DNA of 64,000 nucleotides from Deinococcus peraridilitoris DSM 19664 (lineage in GTDB: Bacteria > Deinococcota > Deinococci > Deinococcales > Deinococcaceae). This document shows, one piece after another, positions 6,158 to 15,553 of this stretch. The DNA lies in assembly GCF_000317835.1 (NCBI RefSeq), contig NC_019793.1, positions 1,171,001-1,235,000 of the forward strand. The letters run 5' to 3'. The stretch's first letter is position 1, and each line of letters begins with the position of its first letter. The position numbers and the translations under genes are program-made. The notes beneath the pieces are model-generated. The model was not told where the DNA came from and searched no databases. It saw nothing but the letters and a program-made list of their open reading frames with translations.

Positions 6158-8768
6158 ATACAGCGTCGTACGGCCCACCTCACCACTGCCGCTCCGGAAC
6201 GCGTGGGAGGAACGCTGGTGGCCCTCAACCGCCGAGCGGCAGCCCGGTATGGTGGTGTGGCTCGGCCCCTGTCGGGCATCGCCCGTGAACACCTCGCCAC
6301 CCAGCAGCTCGAAGTCGCTTCACCCGTCCTGGCCCACCGCCTCCTCAGCCAGGCAGTGAGAGAGGAACTCAATCCCGCTCATCCCGTGGCAACCGCGAGG
6401 TCGTACGGAGCCGCGGTTCGTGAACTGCTCCGTGTTCAAGCGGACCTCGCGACACTCACGGCGGACCAGGCGGCTCAGGTACGACGTGTGGCGCGCGTCA
6501 CCCGCCAGTACCGTCGTCTTTTGCGGGAACGCGGGTTGGTGGATGGCGCGGAAGTCCTCGCGGTCGCCGCGCACACCATTGCGCCGCTCGGCCGCCTCAC
6601 CCTACTCGGGTACGTGCGTCTCACCCAGGACGAACTGCAGCTTCTCGACGCCCTCGCCGGAGACTGCAGGAGACTGCAGTGAGGTGTACCTGCCCTGGAC
6701 GGCGCACAGCCTGTTCGACGACAATGAGCGGGCCGCCGCCTGGCTTGAGCGGCGCGGCTGGACGGTGGAGCGTGCTCAGTTCGAGCAGGGCGGGCCAGGG
6801 CGGGCGCTCCTCGGGCGGGGGGCGTGTGAACCTGGCGTTCGTGTCCGGGCGTGCGGGCAGATGGAAGACGAGGTCCGGGCGGCGCTGGCGGACATCAAAC
6901 GACTGCAGGCTCAAGGCGCTGAGGTGCAGGACATCGCGTTTGTCGTGGCCGATGACGCGGCGTGGGGACCGCTCGTGCAGGCGGTGGCGTGGGAGTACGG
7001 CGTGCCCGTGGAAGTCACGGCATCCCAACCCCTCTCCGAAACGAGCATCGGCTCCTGGCTGAAGCGCGCACTGGACGTCGTGCAAGCAGGAGCGACGTTC
7101 GAGAGGGCGGCGCACTTGCTGGGTCACCCGCTCGACCAGGGCCTGGAAGGAGGCGCCTGGCAGACGGTACGCCGAGCACGGCCAGATTCCCTGGAAGCCT
7201 GGCGTGACGTGGGGGTGAACCTCGAAGGCTTCGTCTGGCCGGAGCAGAACAGCCGCGCTCTTTGGGTGTCACACCTGACGTCCTTGCTCCTTGAACGTGA
7301 CGTGACGCGACGCGCCACCGAAAGGAGCTCCCTAGACGCTGCGGCGGTGCGGGCCCTTCATACGGAACTCCGGGTGCTTGCAGATCCGCCCGAGGAACGT
7401 CTCTCCCTTGAAGCGTTCGTCGATGAACTACACATGCTGCTCGCGCTGCTCGCCGTGGCACCTGAAGCGAGCGGCAACGCGATCGAGCTTCTCACGCCGT
7501 ACGCCCTCGTGGGCGCCGCCGTTCCGCACGTAGTGGTCCTGGGCCTGGCGGAAGGTGTCTGGCCTCCCCCACTGCAGGACGATCCACGGCTCGATTTCGC
7601 GGATCGCCTGCGTCTGCGGGCCGCAGGATTTCCACTGGAAGTCCCCGGCAGCCTGGCTCGCCGGGAGATGCTGTCGTTCTGGTCGCTGCTGAACACCGCG
7701 CAGATCAGCCTGACGCTCAGCTACGGCCGTCTGACGGCCACGGGAGGAGAAGCGCTGCCCAGCGCTTACCTCACCCGCCTGGGAGCAGCGATCGAGGCCT
7801 ACGACCCCAAGACTGCCTGCAGTCACGAGAAACTGCGCCGCTCGCAACTGCAGCACGATGCCACAGATGACGTCCTTTCTCACGCCCGGCACGCGCACGA
7901 AGTGGAACGCCGCCGGGAAGCTGAAGCCACCTTCGATGAGTACGACGGCCTCACCGCCCTGTCAGTGGATCACCGCTCACACGTCTTTTCTGCCGGGCAG
8001 CTCCGCACGCTCGGCACCTGCACCTTCCGCTGGTGGCTGTCGTACCTCCTCGGGCTGGAAGTCCAGGACGACGAGGATGAATCTCTCGGTCTGGGGCAGC
8101 TGCAGCACACGATCCTGCGCACCCTCGCCGGGTGCGCTCAAAAACGCCCGGATCAGGACTCCCGCAGCGTGATGCTCTCCGCGCTCGACGACGCCTTCCA
8201 GCAGGCCGAAAGAGAACTGGGCTGGCCGCAGACGCCCGAGTGGCAGCGGCAACGACCCGAGGTGCGCGCCCGACTTGAGAAGCTCATTCAGGCACCCGCG
8301 TTCCTCGCGCCGAACGCCACCATCCTCGACGCGGAAGTGCCCTTCGAAAGCAGCTGGCAGGGTTTCCGGGTGCGCGGCCAGGTGGACCGCATCGACCGCC
8401 TGGGAGACAAGCTGGTCGTGATTGATTACAAAAACGGCAAAAGCAAGCCCTGGGGCGTGCAGGACACCGACCGCAAACTCACCCTCGACTTGCAGCTTCC
8501 GGTGTACCTGCAGGCGGCCCTGCCGGCCCTGCACCCAGACCAACGTGCGGGCGGCGCACACTACCTGTCGATCAAATCCGCCGAAGTGGTCGCGCGCGTG
8601 TCCCTCAACGAAACCGCCTTCGAAGCGTTCGCGACTCGCGCCCGCACTGCCCTGCAGGATGGTGCGTTCGTGCCGAGTCCGGACGCGCAGGGCAAAGCCT
8701 GCACCCGCTGCCCCTTCCCGCCCGTGTGCCGCGCCGGACCGCGCCTCGAGCGCAAGACCGCCCCGTGA
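6158..8768 (+). pseudogene. addB: AddB-like nuclease/helicase-nuclease subunit, split by a 10-bp duplication
   Basis: Partner of AddA in double-strand-end resection. The C-terminal half has the PD-(D/E)XK nuclease core (GQVDRIDRL, VIDYKNGK near residue 752) and four cysteines in the AddB/Cas4 iron-sulfur arrangement (CTF near 618, then CTRCPFPPVC near 845-854). The N-terminal part (from TAHLTTAAPERV) is in a different frame and stops at 6682. Deleting one copy of the 10-bp tandem repeat at 6661-6680 joins both into an 866-codon frame (LDALAGDCSEVYLPW). The GAGGAG site at 6146-6151 sits six bases before an ATA where a start is expected; GTG 6203 is the first usual start. Downstream addA overlaps by GTGA. 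Confidence 0.82.
6661..6680 (+). repeat. 10-bp tandem duplication disrupting addB
   Basis: GAGACTGCAG occurs twice in direct succession (6661-6670, 6671-6680). Ten extra bases shift the frame and bring a TGA at 6680-6682 into frame. With one copy, the upstream and downstream protein segments join with no other change. Confidence 0.92.
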
Positions 8769-11299
8769 CCCTCACGAACCAGCAGGCCCGCGCCGCCGCC
8801 GCAGATGGCAGCGTCGCGGTCGTGGCCGGAGCGGGCAGCGGCAAGACGCACATGCTGGTCGCACGCTTCCTGCACCACCTGGACGCGCACGGCCTGACAC
8901 CCCTGCAGATCGTCGCCGTCACCTTCACCGAAAAAGCCGCCGTGGAGTTGCGCGCCCGCGTGCGGCGCGCCGTGCAGCTGGCCCGACCGGACGACTTCGA
9001 CACCCTCGCCGAACTCGACGCGGCGCAGATCAGCACCATTCACGCCTTGTGCGCCCGCATCCTGCGCGACCACCCGGAAGCCGCGGGTATCCTGCCGGGC
9101 GCCCGCATCCTGGACGAGCAGCAGACGCAACTCTGGCTGGCCGGGCAGTACGGTCAGGCCCTCGCGTCCCTTCCCGAGCGGGTCTTTCAACGCATCCCGT
9201 ACTCCCGCATGTCACACCTGCTCGGTGCGCTCCTTGCCGATCCCATTGCCGCCGAACGCGCCTTCCAGGTCAGCAGCGAGCACTGGGCCACCTGGGCGGC
9301 GCAAGCGCAAACCCGAGCGGTCAGGAAGCTCACCGGGAGCGTGGCCTGGCAGAACACCCTTGATGTCCTGCGTGCTTTCACCGGAGCGGACCACGACCGC
9401 ATCGAAAGCGCCCGCCGGGAAGCGATTCAGCACGCCACCGCGCTTCCCGGAGACCCAACCAGCCACGCGGCCGGTCTGCTGGACGTGAAACTCACCGGGG
9501 GAAGCGCGAAAAACTGGCCGGACGGCGGCCTCAGCGAGGTCAAGGATGCCGTGAAGACCCTTCGCAAGCTCACCGAGGACGCCTTGAAGGAAGGGCTTAC
9601 CCTCACGCTCGGTCCCAGCGACACCTGGCTGGAAGCCGCCCTGCCCGACCTGCGGGAAGCCTTCGAGCTGGTCCGCGCGTTTCTCGCCGAACGCAAGCGA
9701 CGCGAGGGCCTGCTGGATTACGCTGACCTGGAAGTCTACGCACTGCACGCCCTGCGCGACCCCGACGTGCGCGCGCACTACGCCCGCCGCTGGCGGGCCT
9801 TCCTCCTGGATGAATTCCAGGACACCAACCCCATTCAGGACGAGATCCTGCGTTTGCTGCGTGGCGACGCCCGCACCACCATCGTCGGGGATGAAAAGCA
9901 AAGCATTTACGGCTTCCGGCGCGCGGACGTCCGCCTCTTTCGCCTCGTTCGCCAGGACATCGCCGAGGGTGGTGGCGAGGAAGTGCAGCTCGACCTGAGC
10001 TTCCGCACGCACCGGGCCCTGGTGGAGCAGAGCAACGCGATCTTCGCGCCCTTGCTGGGTGACCTGCACGCTCCATTGCAGGCCGCCCGTGAAGCAGCCC
10101 ACGCGCCGGGCTCCTGCGTCGAAGCGTACCTGGTGCAGGCAGACGCCACGAGCACCCAACTCAGGCGCGCCGAAGGCACCTTCATTGCCCGCCGCATTCA
10201 GGAACTGCTCGGCGGCGGTTTCCTCATTCAGGGCGAGGACGGTCCCCGCCCGGTCCGCCGCGGTGACATTGCGGTGCTCTCCAGAACCTGGGGCCCACTT
10301 GAGGGATACGGCGCAGCGCTGAATGCCGCCGGAATTCCGGTCGTGCAGGCCGGCGGGGGTTCCCTGCTCGAAACGCGCCAAGCCCTCGACGCCCTCGGTC
10401 TCCTCACCGCCGTCGCGCTGCACGACCCACTTGCCATCATTGGTACGCTCCGCTCCCCGTTCTGCGCGGTGAGTGACCGCACGTTGCAGGAACTGCATCT
10501 CGCGCGTGAAGACCGCTCCTGGCTGGACGTGCTCGACCTCAGCGAAGACCCAGCCGTGCAGCGCGCCCGGCAGCTGCTGCGCACCCTGCAAAGCGAACGA
10601 CGCGCCCTGTCGCTCAGCCGTCTGCTGCAACTCGCCGACCGCCTCACCGGGTACACTGCCGTCCTCGCCAACCTCTGGAATGCCGAGCGACGCCTCGCGG
10701 ACTGGCGTGGCACGCTCGACTTCATCCGCAGCTTGGAGCGCGGCGAAGAAGACGTGTTTCCGGTGGTCCGCCGCTTGGGCGAACTGGTGAGCGCCGACCT
10801 GCACGTGCCCCGCCCAGTCCTTGAAGCCGGTGACGCGGTGACGCTGCTGACCATGCACGGCGCGAAAGGCCTGGAGTGGCCTGTCGTGATCGTCGCCGAC
10901 CTGGGCTGGACCCCTCCTAGCAGCTCGAACGGAGTGCTGTTCTCTCCGGAGTACGGTGTGGCCTGCCGCGAAGGCGCCGAGGAGGCTGAGCCACCCGTCG
11001 TCTTCGCGGTCATGAACGCTTCACGCGCGGAGCGGGAAGACGCCGAAGCCCGCCGCCTGCTGTACGTCGCGCTGACGCGCGCCCGTGACCACCTGATTCT
11101 CACGGCGTCTGGAAATTCCAGCCACAGCCTGCTGGCCTTGCTGGAACCCGGCCTCGGCAGCGCCGGCGTGTCCATCACGCCCGTCATTCCCGAAGAAGGT
11201 GACCTGGGTCTCGCCTCCCTGGGGCGCCTGCCGACTCCCGCGGCTCCGCGGGAGGTGCTGATCCACCGGGAGGAAGCGAAGATAAAAAGCGGGCTGTAG
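8765..11299 (+). CDS. addA: AddA-like UvrD/Rep-family helicase
   Basis: 844-residue superfamily 1A helicase. Walker A AGAGSGKT at 21-28, motif Ia VAVTFTEKAA, Walker B FLLDEFQDTN near 346-355, motif III GDEKQSIYGFRRADVRLF, motif V TMHGAKGLEWPVV near 695, motif VI RRLLYVALTRARD near 762. The GTG start overlaps the addB stop (GTGA), so the two are translationally coupled. The protein ends about 80 residues after motif VI, whereas AddA usually has several hundred more residues including a nuclease domain, so this subunit seems to be helicase only. D. radiodurans is, as I recall, known for lacking RecBCD/AddAB, so the pair is notable if this is a deinococcus. Confidence 0.85.
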   Translation: MTLTNQQARAAAADGSVAVVAGAGSGKTHMLVARFLHHLDAHGLTPLQIVAVTFTEKAAVELRARVRRAVQLARPDDFDTLAELDAAQISTIHALCARILRDHPEAAGILPGARILDEQQTQLWLAGQYGQALASLPERVFQRIPYSRMSHLLGALLADPIAAERAFQVSSEHWATWAAQAQTRAVRKLTGSVAWQNTLDVLRAFTGADHDRIESARREAIQHATALPGDPTSHAAGLLDVKLTGGSAKNWPDGGLSEVKDAVKTLRKLTEDALKEGLTLTLGPSDTWLEAALPDLREAFELVRAFLAERKRREGLLDYADLEVYALHALRDPDVRAHYARRWRAFLLDEFQDTNPIQDEILRLLRGDARTTIVGDEKQSIYGFRRADVRLFRLVRQDIAEGGGEEVQLDLSFRTHRALVEQSNAIFAPLLGDLHAPLQAAREAAHAPGSCVEAYLVQADATSTQLRRAEGTFIARRIQELLGGGFLIQGEDGPRPVRRGDIAVLSRTWGPLEGYGAALNAAGIPVVQAGGGSLLETRQALDALGLLTAVALHDPLAIIGTLRSPFCAVSDRTLQELHLAREDRSWLDVLDLSEDPAVQRARQLLRTLQSERRALSLSRLLQLADRLTGYTAVLANLWNAERRLADWRGTLDFIRSLERGEEDVFPVVRRLGELVSADLHVPRPVLEAGDAVTLLTMHGAKGLEWPVVIVADLGWTPPSSSNGVLFSPEYGVACREGAEEAEPPVVFAVMNASRAEREDAEARRLLYVALTRARDHLILTASGNSSHSLLALLEPGLGSAGVSITPVIPEEGDLGLASLGRLPTPAAPREVLIHREEAKIKSGL

Positions 11300-11391
11300 C
11301 GGACGTGAACCGAACGGCGTAGCCCCTTCTGCGCAGATGGGCGCAGGTGACGCTGCCTGGCGCCGGATACACTCCTTGCGAGGTAATTTCT

Positions 11392-11490
11392 GTGACGAAC
11401 ACAATTCGACTGACCGAACAACAGGCCAGCAGCCCACGGCAACTCAGCCGGTATCAGAGCGGTCGTCACGATGACAACCCTCGCTTCTGA
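11392..11490 (+). CDS. Possible 32-residue ORF
   Basis: GTG start nine bases after a GAGGT site; the product is charged and polar (MTNTIRLTEQQASSPRQLSR) with no known motif. It lies in the 290-base gap between addA and the next gene. The rest of that gap shows nothing recognisable. Weak support. Confidence 0.2.
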   Translation: MTNTIRLTEQQASSPRQLSRYQSGRHDDNPRF

Positions 11491-11589
11491 ACGCGAGGAC
11501 AACCGAGCGCTGCCGACCGTCCTCATTCAGGTTTCTTCCCGTGTGCGGTGAAACAGCAGGATCGTGCCGACCGCCTTAAGCTGAACGGC

Positions 11590-12687
11590 ATGAAGGTCAC
11601 CTCGCGCCCGTTCGTCTTCGCCGGCAGTGTGGCGCTCGCGAGCCTGGCCGCCACTGCCAGCGCCGCGCCGGAAAGGTTGGCGCCGACGTGTGGTCCTGCC
11701 GTGCTCGCGCCCGCACCGCCCATAGCATTGCCGCCAGTCGTGACAGGTCAGGTGAGCTTTTACGCCGCCGAGTACGACCGGCAAGGGCGTCCGCAGGAGC
11801 GCGCGTACGCGCTCAGCGCCCACACGCTGCGTCCGCTTGCCAGCATTTACAAACCCGTGCTGGTGTGGGCCGCACTGCGTGACGTAGACGCCCGGCGCCT
11901 GCAGCTCCGGCAGCGCTTCACCACAACGGCGGCCAATCGCAGCATCGAGGCGTTCTCACCCGGTACGAACACCTTGCGCTTCCTGCTGGACCGAACGATC
12001 CGGAACAGTGAAAACACCGCGTCCGACATCGTGCATCTCGCCGTTGGTCCACAGCGTGTCGCGGCCCTCACGGCCAACTCCAGCAACTGCACCAGCGTCT
12101 TGCTGACGACCAAGGCGTTCTGGTCGGCACAGGCGGGGATGTTGCCCGCCTTGGTGATCAGCACCGACCGGGACGCCTCGCTGCGGTCTGCGGAGCGGTA
12201 CTTTACGCTCGCGCCCGCGGACCGCGTGGCCTTTGCCGGGCAGCTGGTGCACGCCAGCCGGCAGGTGAACGCAGGCGCGTTGCTCGATCGCCTGGACGGG
12301 TACTTCAAGGGCCCGCGGTATGACGCGCGCCTGGACACTTACTGGCAGAACACCAGCACCGCAAAGGCGTACACAGACCTGATGGCGACGATGTTCGTGG
12401 CGGGTGGCCTGCAACCAGAAACACGCCGGGTGTTTCGCGATGTGATGGCGCAGGGGTGCTGCCGCCCTGTCCGTGCACCCTTCACCTACTCGTACTGGGG
12501 CGCCAAGGCAGGCAGCGGCTGGCGCCTGTTGACCTTGACCGGGTACCTGGAGCGGCCGGACGGGCGCATCCTGGCCTACACGTACCTGAACCACGAAAGC
12601 GACACGCTCGACGCGGAGCGGATGGAGCAACAGATTCCCGCGGTCATGACCTGGATCGCCAAGGTGCTGGCGCTGCACCAGTCGTGA
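11590..12687 (+). CDS. Secreted class A beta-lactamase-like serine hydrolase
   Basis: 365 residues from the ATG that begins the signal peptide (MKVTSRPFVFAGSVALASLA, cleavage after ASA). Penicillin-recognising fold: SxxK is S85-I-Y-K88, the SDN-like element is S140-E-N142, and KTG is replaced by K306-A-G308. These place it with class A beta-lactamase-like or carboxypeptidase-like enzymes acting in the envelope. A longer frame from 11548 has no signal character at its N-terminus. True beta-lactamase activity cannot be asserted; the usual Glu166 loop is not obvious. Two adjacent cysteines (GCC) lie near the KAG motif. Confidence 0.75.
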   Translation: MKVTSRPFVFAGSVALASLAATASAAPERLAPTCGPAVLAPAPPIALPPVVTGQVSFYAAEYDRQGRPQERAYALSAHTLRPLASIYKPVLVWAALRDVDARRLQLRQRFTTTAANRSIEAFSPGTNTLRFLLDRTIRNSENTASDIVHLAVGPQRVAALTANSSNCTSVLLTTKAFWSAQAGMLPALVISTDRDASLRSAERYFTLAPADRVAFAGQLVHASRQVNAGALLDRLDGYFKGPRYDARLDTYWQNTSTAKAYTDLMATMFVAGGLQPETRRVFRDVMAQGCCRPVRAPFTYSYWGAKAGSGWRLLTLTGYLERPDGRILAYTYLNHESDTLDAERMEQQIPAVMTWIAKVLALHQS

Positions 12688-12759
12688 CGCCCCACCTCCG
12701 TGACAGCACGGCTGGAGCCCAGGGGCGGGAGTCAGGGTGGGCCGGTGTCCACCACACGC

Positions 12760-14280
12760 TCAGGGCTTTTCGTCCGCTTCGGGATGGAAGGTGAGTTCGG
12801 CTTCCCATTCGAAGGCGCGTGCCCAGGGCAGGCGGGTACGGGCGACTTCGTAGCGGCCTTCGGGAAAATGCAGCTGCACTTCGTCACGTGCAATCTCGTA
12901 CAGGCGGCGTTGCGCGCGCAGCGAGCCGAGCTCCTTAGGGCTGAACTCGCGCTGCAGCTGGTCACGGACCTTGCTGCTGAACAGCACGTCGTTCGCGTAT
13001 TCGTACGCCAGCAGGTCACGGGCAGCCTCACGGTCGAGGTTGGCTTCGAGGGTCATCTTCGCGTGCGCGAGGGCAGTCCCGACGTTGTTGCCCGGCGTAC
13101 CCCAGGCGCCCAGGGCGTGCAGGCGCGCAATGACACCCGCGTCACGCAGATGCTGCCAGAGGGGCGCGGTGGCCGTGTTCACCTGCAGCAGGTCCGCCAC
13201 GGCCAGGGGACGCCCGGCGAGGCGAGCGATCTCGCGCGCGGCGAGCGCGGGGTCGCCCGCGTTGAATACGAACAAGGTCAGGTCGGCCTGGCCTTCGGTG
13301 AGGATAAAGCCGTTCGCGCGGGCGTGCGCGGCAACCGTGTCCTCCAGCGGGACGCCGTCAAAGCCGATCGTCTCCCGCGCGTCGCGCGCGTCGGCATACA
13401 CGACCCGCAGGGTTTTTTCGCCTGGCGCGATGGCACGTACGGCGAGGCTGGCGAGCACCTCGTCTGCACCCGGGTACATCAGGACATTGGGGGGCACGAT
13501 GGCCTGCAGTGCCGCCGCTTCCACCAGGGCGGGTGAGCCTTCGTGCGCGTCGTCCCAGGTCACGCGCAGTTCCTGAAACACGCCTTCCCGGGCCCAGCGC
13601 ACCATCTCCAGGATCACGGCGTAATTGCGTTCACGGTACTGGGCGTCTTTGGCGCGCGGCAGGGTGATGCTGGCGTACACCGGCCTGGCAGTTTTCGTGC
13701 GCCACTCACGTACGACCTTCAGGTTCTCTACGGCCTCCTCGACCGCTATGGAGCTGCTGCGTGACTGCACCAGCCCTCCGTAGGCCAGCGCGTCAAGTGA
13801 TACGACGAGCACGTCCGCGGCTTGAGAAGCGCTGGGCGCGCGGGGGGGTGGGGGCGTAGGCTGCCAGGGCACCGATCGCGCGGTGCGCGGGCGGGACCGT
13901 GTGAGGGTGCTGGAGCGCGCGCGCCACGGTCGGACCCGCGGTGTGGCCGGTCGGGGGTGCGCGGTCGTCACGGGGGCTCTGGCAACCGGAGCCGGGACTG
14001 GGACCGGGCGGGGAGCGTACCCGCCCTGCTCACGGATCCAGGCCCGCAGTGCCGCCTGATCCGCACCGTGCTCCGCCGTGCCGAGCAGCGACACGTCGGG
14101 CGTGCGGACGTGCACGCCGGTCAGTTGTGCGATCTTCACGGGCAGCACGCGCGTTGCGGGACGTGAATCGAGGGGAACGAGCGCGAGACGCTCAACCGGG
14201 GCGGCGAGCGCACCACCGAACGCTCCGAGCACGATGAGCAGGGCAAGACGTACGGGGTGGGCGAAGCGGAATGCGAACAA
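12760..14280 (-). CDS. DUF4127 family exported protein
   Basis: 506 residues. Signal peptide at 1-26 (ALLIVLGAFGGALA) followed by ALVPLDSRPATR, the opening motif of DUF4127 proteins. Other family-like stretches are SLDALAYGGLVQSR, LPRAKDAQYRERNY and LGAWGTPGNNVGTALAH. Function is unknown; the fold suggests an alpha/beta enzyme. Between about residues 88 and 150 there is a Pro/Arg-rich low-complexity insertion (RPVPVPAPVARAPVTTAHP and on) that splits the domain and looks like an acquired linker. Single gene, convergent with the upstream hydrolase. Confidence 0.8.
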   Translation of the reverse strand: MFAFRFAHPVRLALLIVLGAFGGALAAPVERLALVPLDSRPATRVLPVKIAQLTGVHVRTPDVSLLGTAEHGADQAALRAWIREQGGYAPRPVPVPAPVARAPVTTAHPRPATPRVRPWRARSSTLTRSRPRTARSVPWQPTPPPPRAPSASQAADVLVVSLDALAYGGLVQSRSSSIAVEEAVENLKVVREWRTKTARPVYASITLPRAKDAQYRERNYAVILEMVRWAREGVFQELRVTWDDAHEGSPALVEAAALQAIVPPNVLMYPGADEVLASLAVRAIAPGEKTLRVVYADARDARETIGFDGVPLEDTVAAHARANGFILTEGQADLTLFVFNAGDPALAAREIARLAGRPLAVADLLQVNTATAPLWQHLRDAGVIARLHALGAWGTPGNNVGTALAHAKMTLEANLDREAARDLLAYEYANDVLFSSKVRDQLQREFSPKELGSLRAQRRLYEIARDEVQLHFPEGRYEVARTRLPWARAFEWEAELTFHPEADEKP

Positions 14281-14438
14281 GGAAGCCTCCGGAGTCCAGG
14301 AATTGGCGAGCGGCCACGCAAAGCTTAACGAAGCGTCCTGGAGAGCGTGTGAACGGACCCTTATGGTTCCCGGCCGCTCCGCTGAAGTTCCTGCCGGCTC
14401 AGGCCTCCAGGAACCCGTTGAGCGCTGCAGGGTCTGTC

Positions 14439-14473
14439 AGCCGGGCAGCAACGGCAGCCGTTGCTGCCCGGCT
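14439..14473 (-). terminator. Terminator hairpin after the 14479-15186 gene
   Basis: Perfect 16-bp stem AGCCGGGCAGCAACGG / CCGTTGCTGCCCGGCT with a three-base loop, five bases beyond the stop codon of the minus-strand gene. No T-run, as is common for this genome. Confidence 0.7.
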
Positions 14474-14478
14474 GGGAC

Positions 14479-15186
14479 TCAGAGCAGATTCGAGCCGTCA
14501 CCCATCACGACAGGAACGTACCCGCTGACCAGGGCAAAACGGTTGAGGTAGCGCCCGTTGTTGAGCTTGAACGTTCCGCCTTTCACGGCGACGATCTCGA
14601 CGATGTCGCCGCTGTGTCTCGCCTGCCAGCGCGCTCCCTCCAGCATGCAGGAAGCGAGCAGGCCGGACACGCTTGCCTCGGCCAGGTCAGGGCAGGTTTC
14701 ACGGAGCACGTAGGCGTCCTGCCGGGTTGCTCCCAGGAGGCGTTTATCGTACCCGTTGCTGTTTTTTCCCGTCGCATTTCCGGTGCTCGCGCGTCCTTCG
14801 AGCACTTCCACGGTGAGCGCCGCTCCGATCAGCAAGTCAAGCGCCAGGGGAGCGTAGCGGTTGAACTGGTTCGTTCGGGTGGCGTCGTATGTCGCCGCTT
14901 GACGGGCAAGGAGCAATTCTGCGGGGGTCAGCCTCAGGAGTAAGGACCGGTCCACGCCGGTGTCGCTGCGGGGTGCCCTCAGGTGGGCCGTCAGACGCTC
15001 CGGCTTCCAGGTGGCGCCCAGCATGGCTTTCAGCACCGGGTGGGCACTGCTGGGCATACCAGTCGGGCGGGTCAGCAGGACCGCTGTTGGTATGGGCTTC
15101 AAGGCCAGAATGGCGTACCCGTTTATTGGCCGTAAAGTCGATTCATCGGCGGTTACGAAGGATGGGTCGGCCATGGTGGAGGTCAC
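14479..15186 (-). CDS. Hypothetical protein
   Basis: 235 residues, no signal peptide or membrane segment at the N-terminus (MTSTMADPSFVTADES). A start at residue 5 is equally possible. Composition is normal for a soluble protein, with a mildly hydrophobic stretch in the middle (LALDLLIGAALTVEVLEG) and a C-terminal part with small-barrel character (SGDIVEIVAVKGGTFKLNNG). I do not recognise a family. It stands alone between divergent and terminator-bounded neighbours. Confidence 0.65.
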   Translation of the reverse strand: MTSTMADPSFVTADESTLRPINGYAILALKPIPTAVLLTRPTGMPSSAHPVLKAMLGATWKPERLTAHLRAPRSDTGVDRSLLLRLTPAELLLARQAATYDATRTNQFNRYAPLALDLLIGAALTVEVLEGRASTGNATGKNSNGYDKRLLGATRQDAYVLRETCPDLAEASVSGLLASCMLEGARWQARHSGDIVEIVAVKGGTFKLNNGRYLNRFALVSGYVPVVMGDGSNLL

Positions 15187-15553
15187 GAGTGGGCGTGTAT
15201 GGCTTTGATCCGGTTCATTGCGGTGGTTGCCGAGACTAGCATGGTGGTGGTCCGGACAGGTGAGCGCGGCGCAAGTGAATTGCCCGCAGCTGGGATGCGG
15301 CCTCGGGCACCAAGTGCGTTGTCAGGTCAGTCCAACTGTTGCTTTTTACCGGTCTGCAGGGGCTTTTCATGGGAAAATAAACAGGAATCGCCAATCTAGC
15401 GTGGCGTGCGGCGTGCCCTTCAGCGGTGACGTCGTGGGTAAGGTCAGCACGGATGGCCGAGGCCCGAAACCGGGAGGTGCTTGAACCGCCCGTTCTCCAG
15501 AGCGACCATTGCGGTTCCGTGCCCCGCGGGCGCTCGTCGGAACGCCGGGCCTT
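15187..15553. other. 367-base region without a supported gene
   Basis: Divergent intergenic region upstream of the hypothetical gene and the MFS gene. ORFs on either strand look like chance frames. An AT-richer patch near 15336-15395 (TTGCTTTTTACC, GGGAAAATAAAC) could hold a promoter, but I cannot define the boxes. Confidence 0.5.

Noticed and set aside
9212..10858. A 548-residue minus-strand frame opposite addA
   Set aside because: It is a mirror of the addA coding sequence in high-G+C DNA; addA has all helicase motifs on the plus strand.
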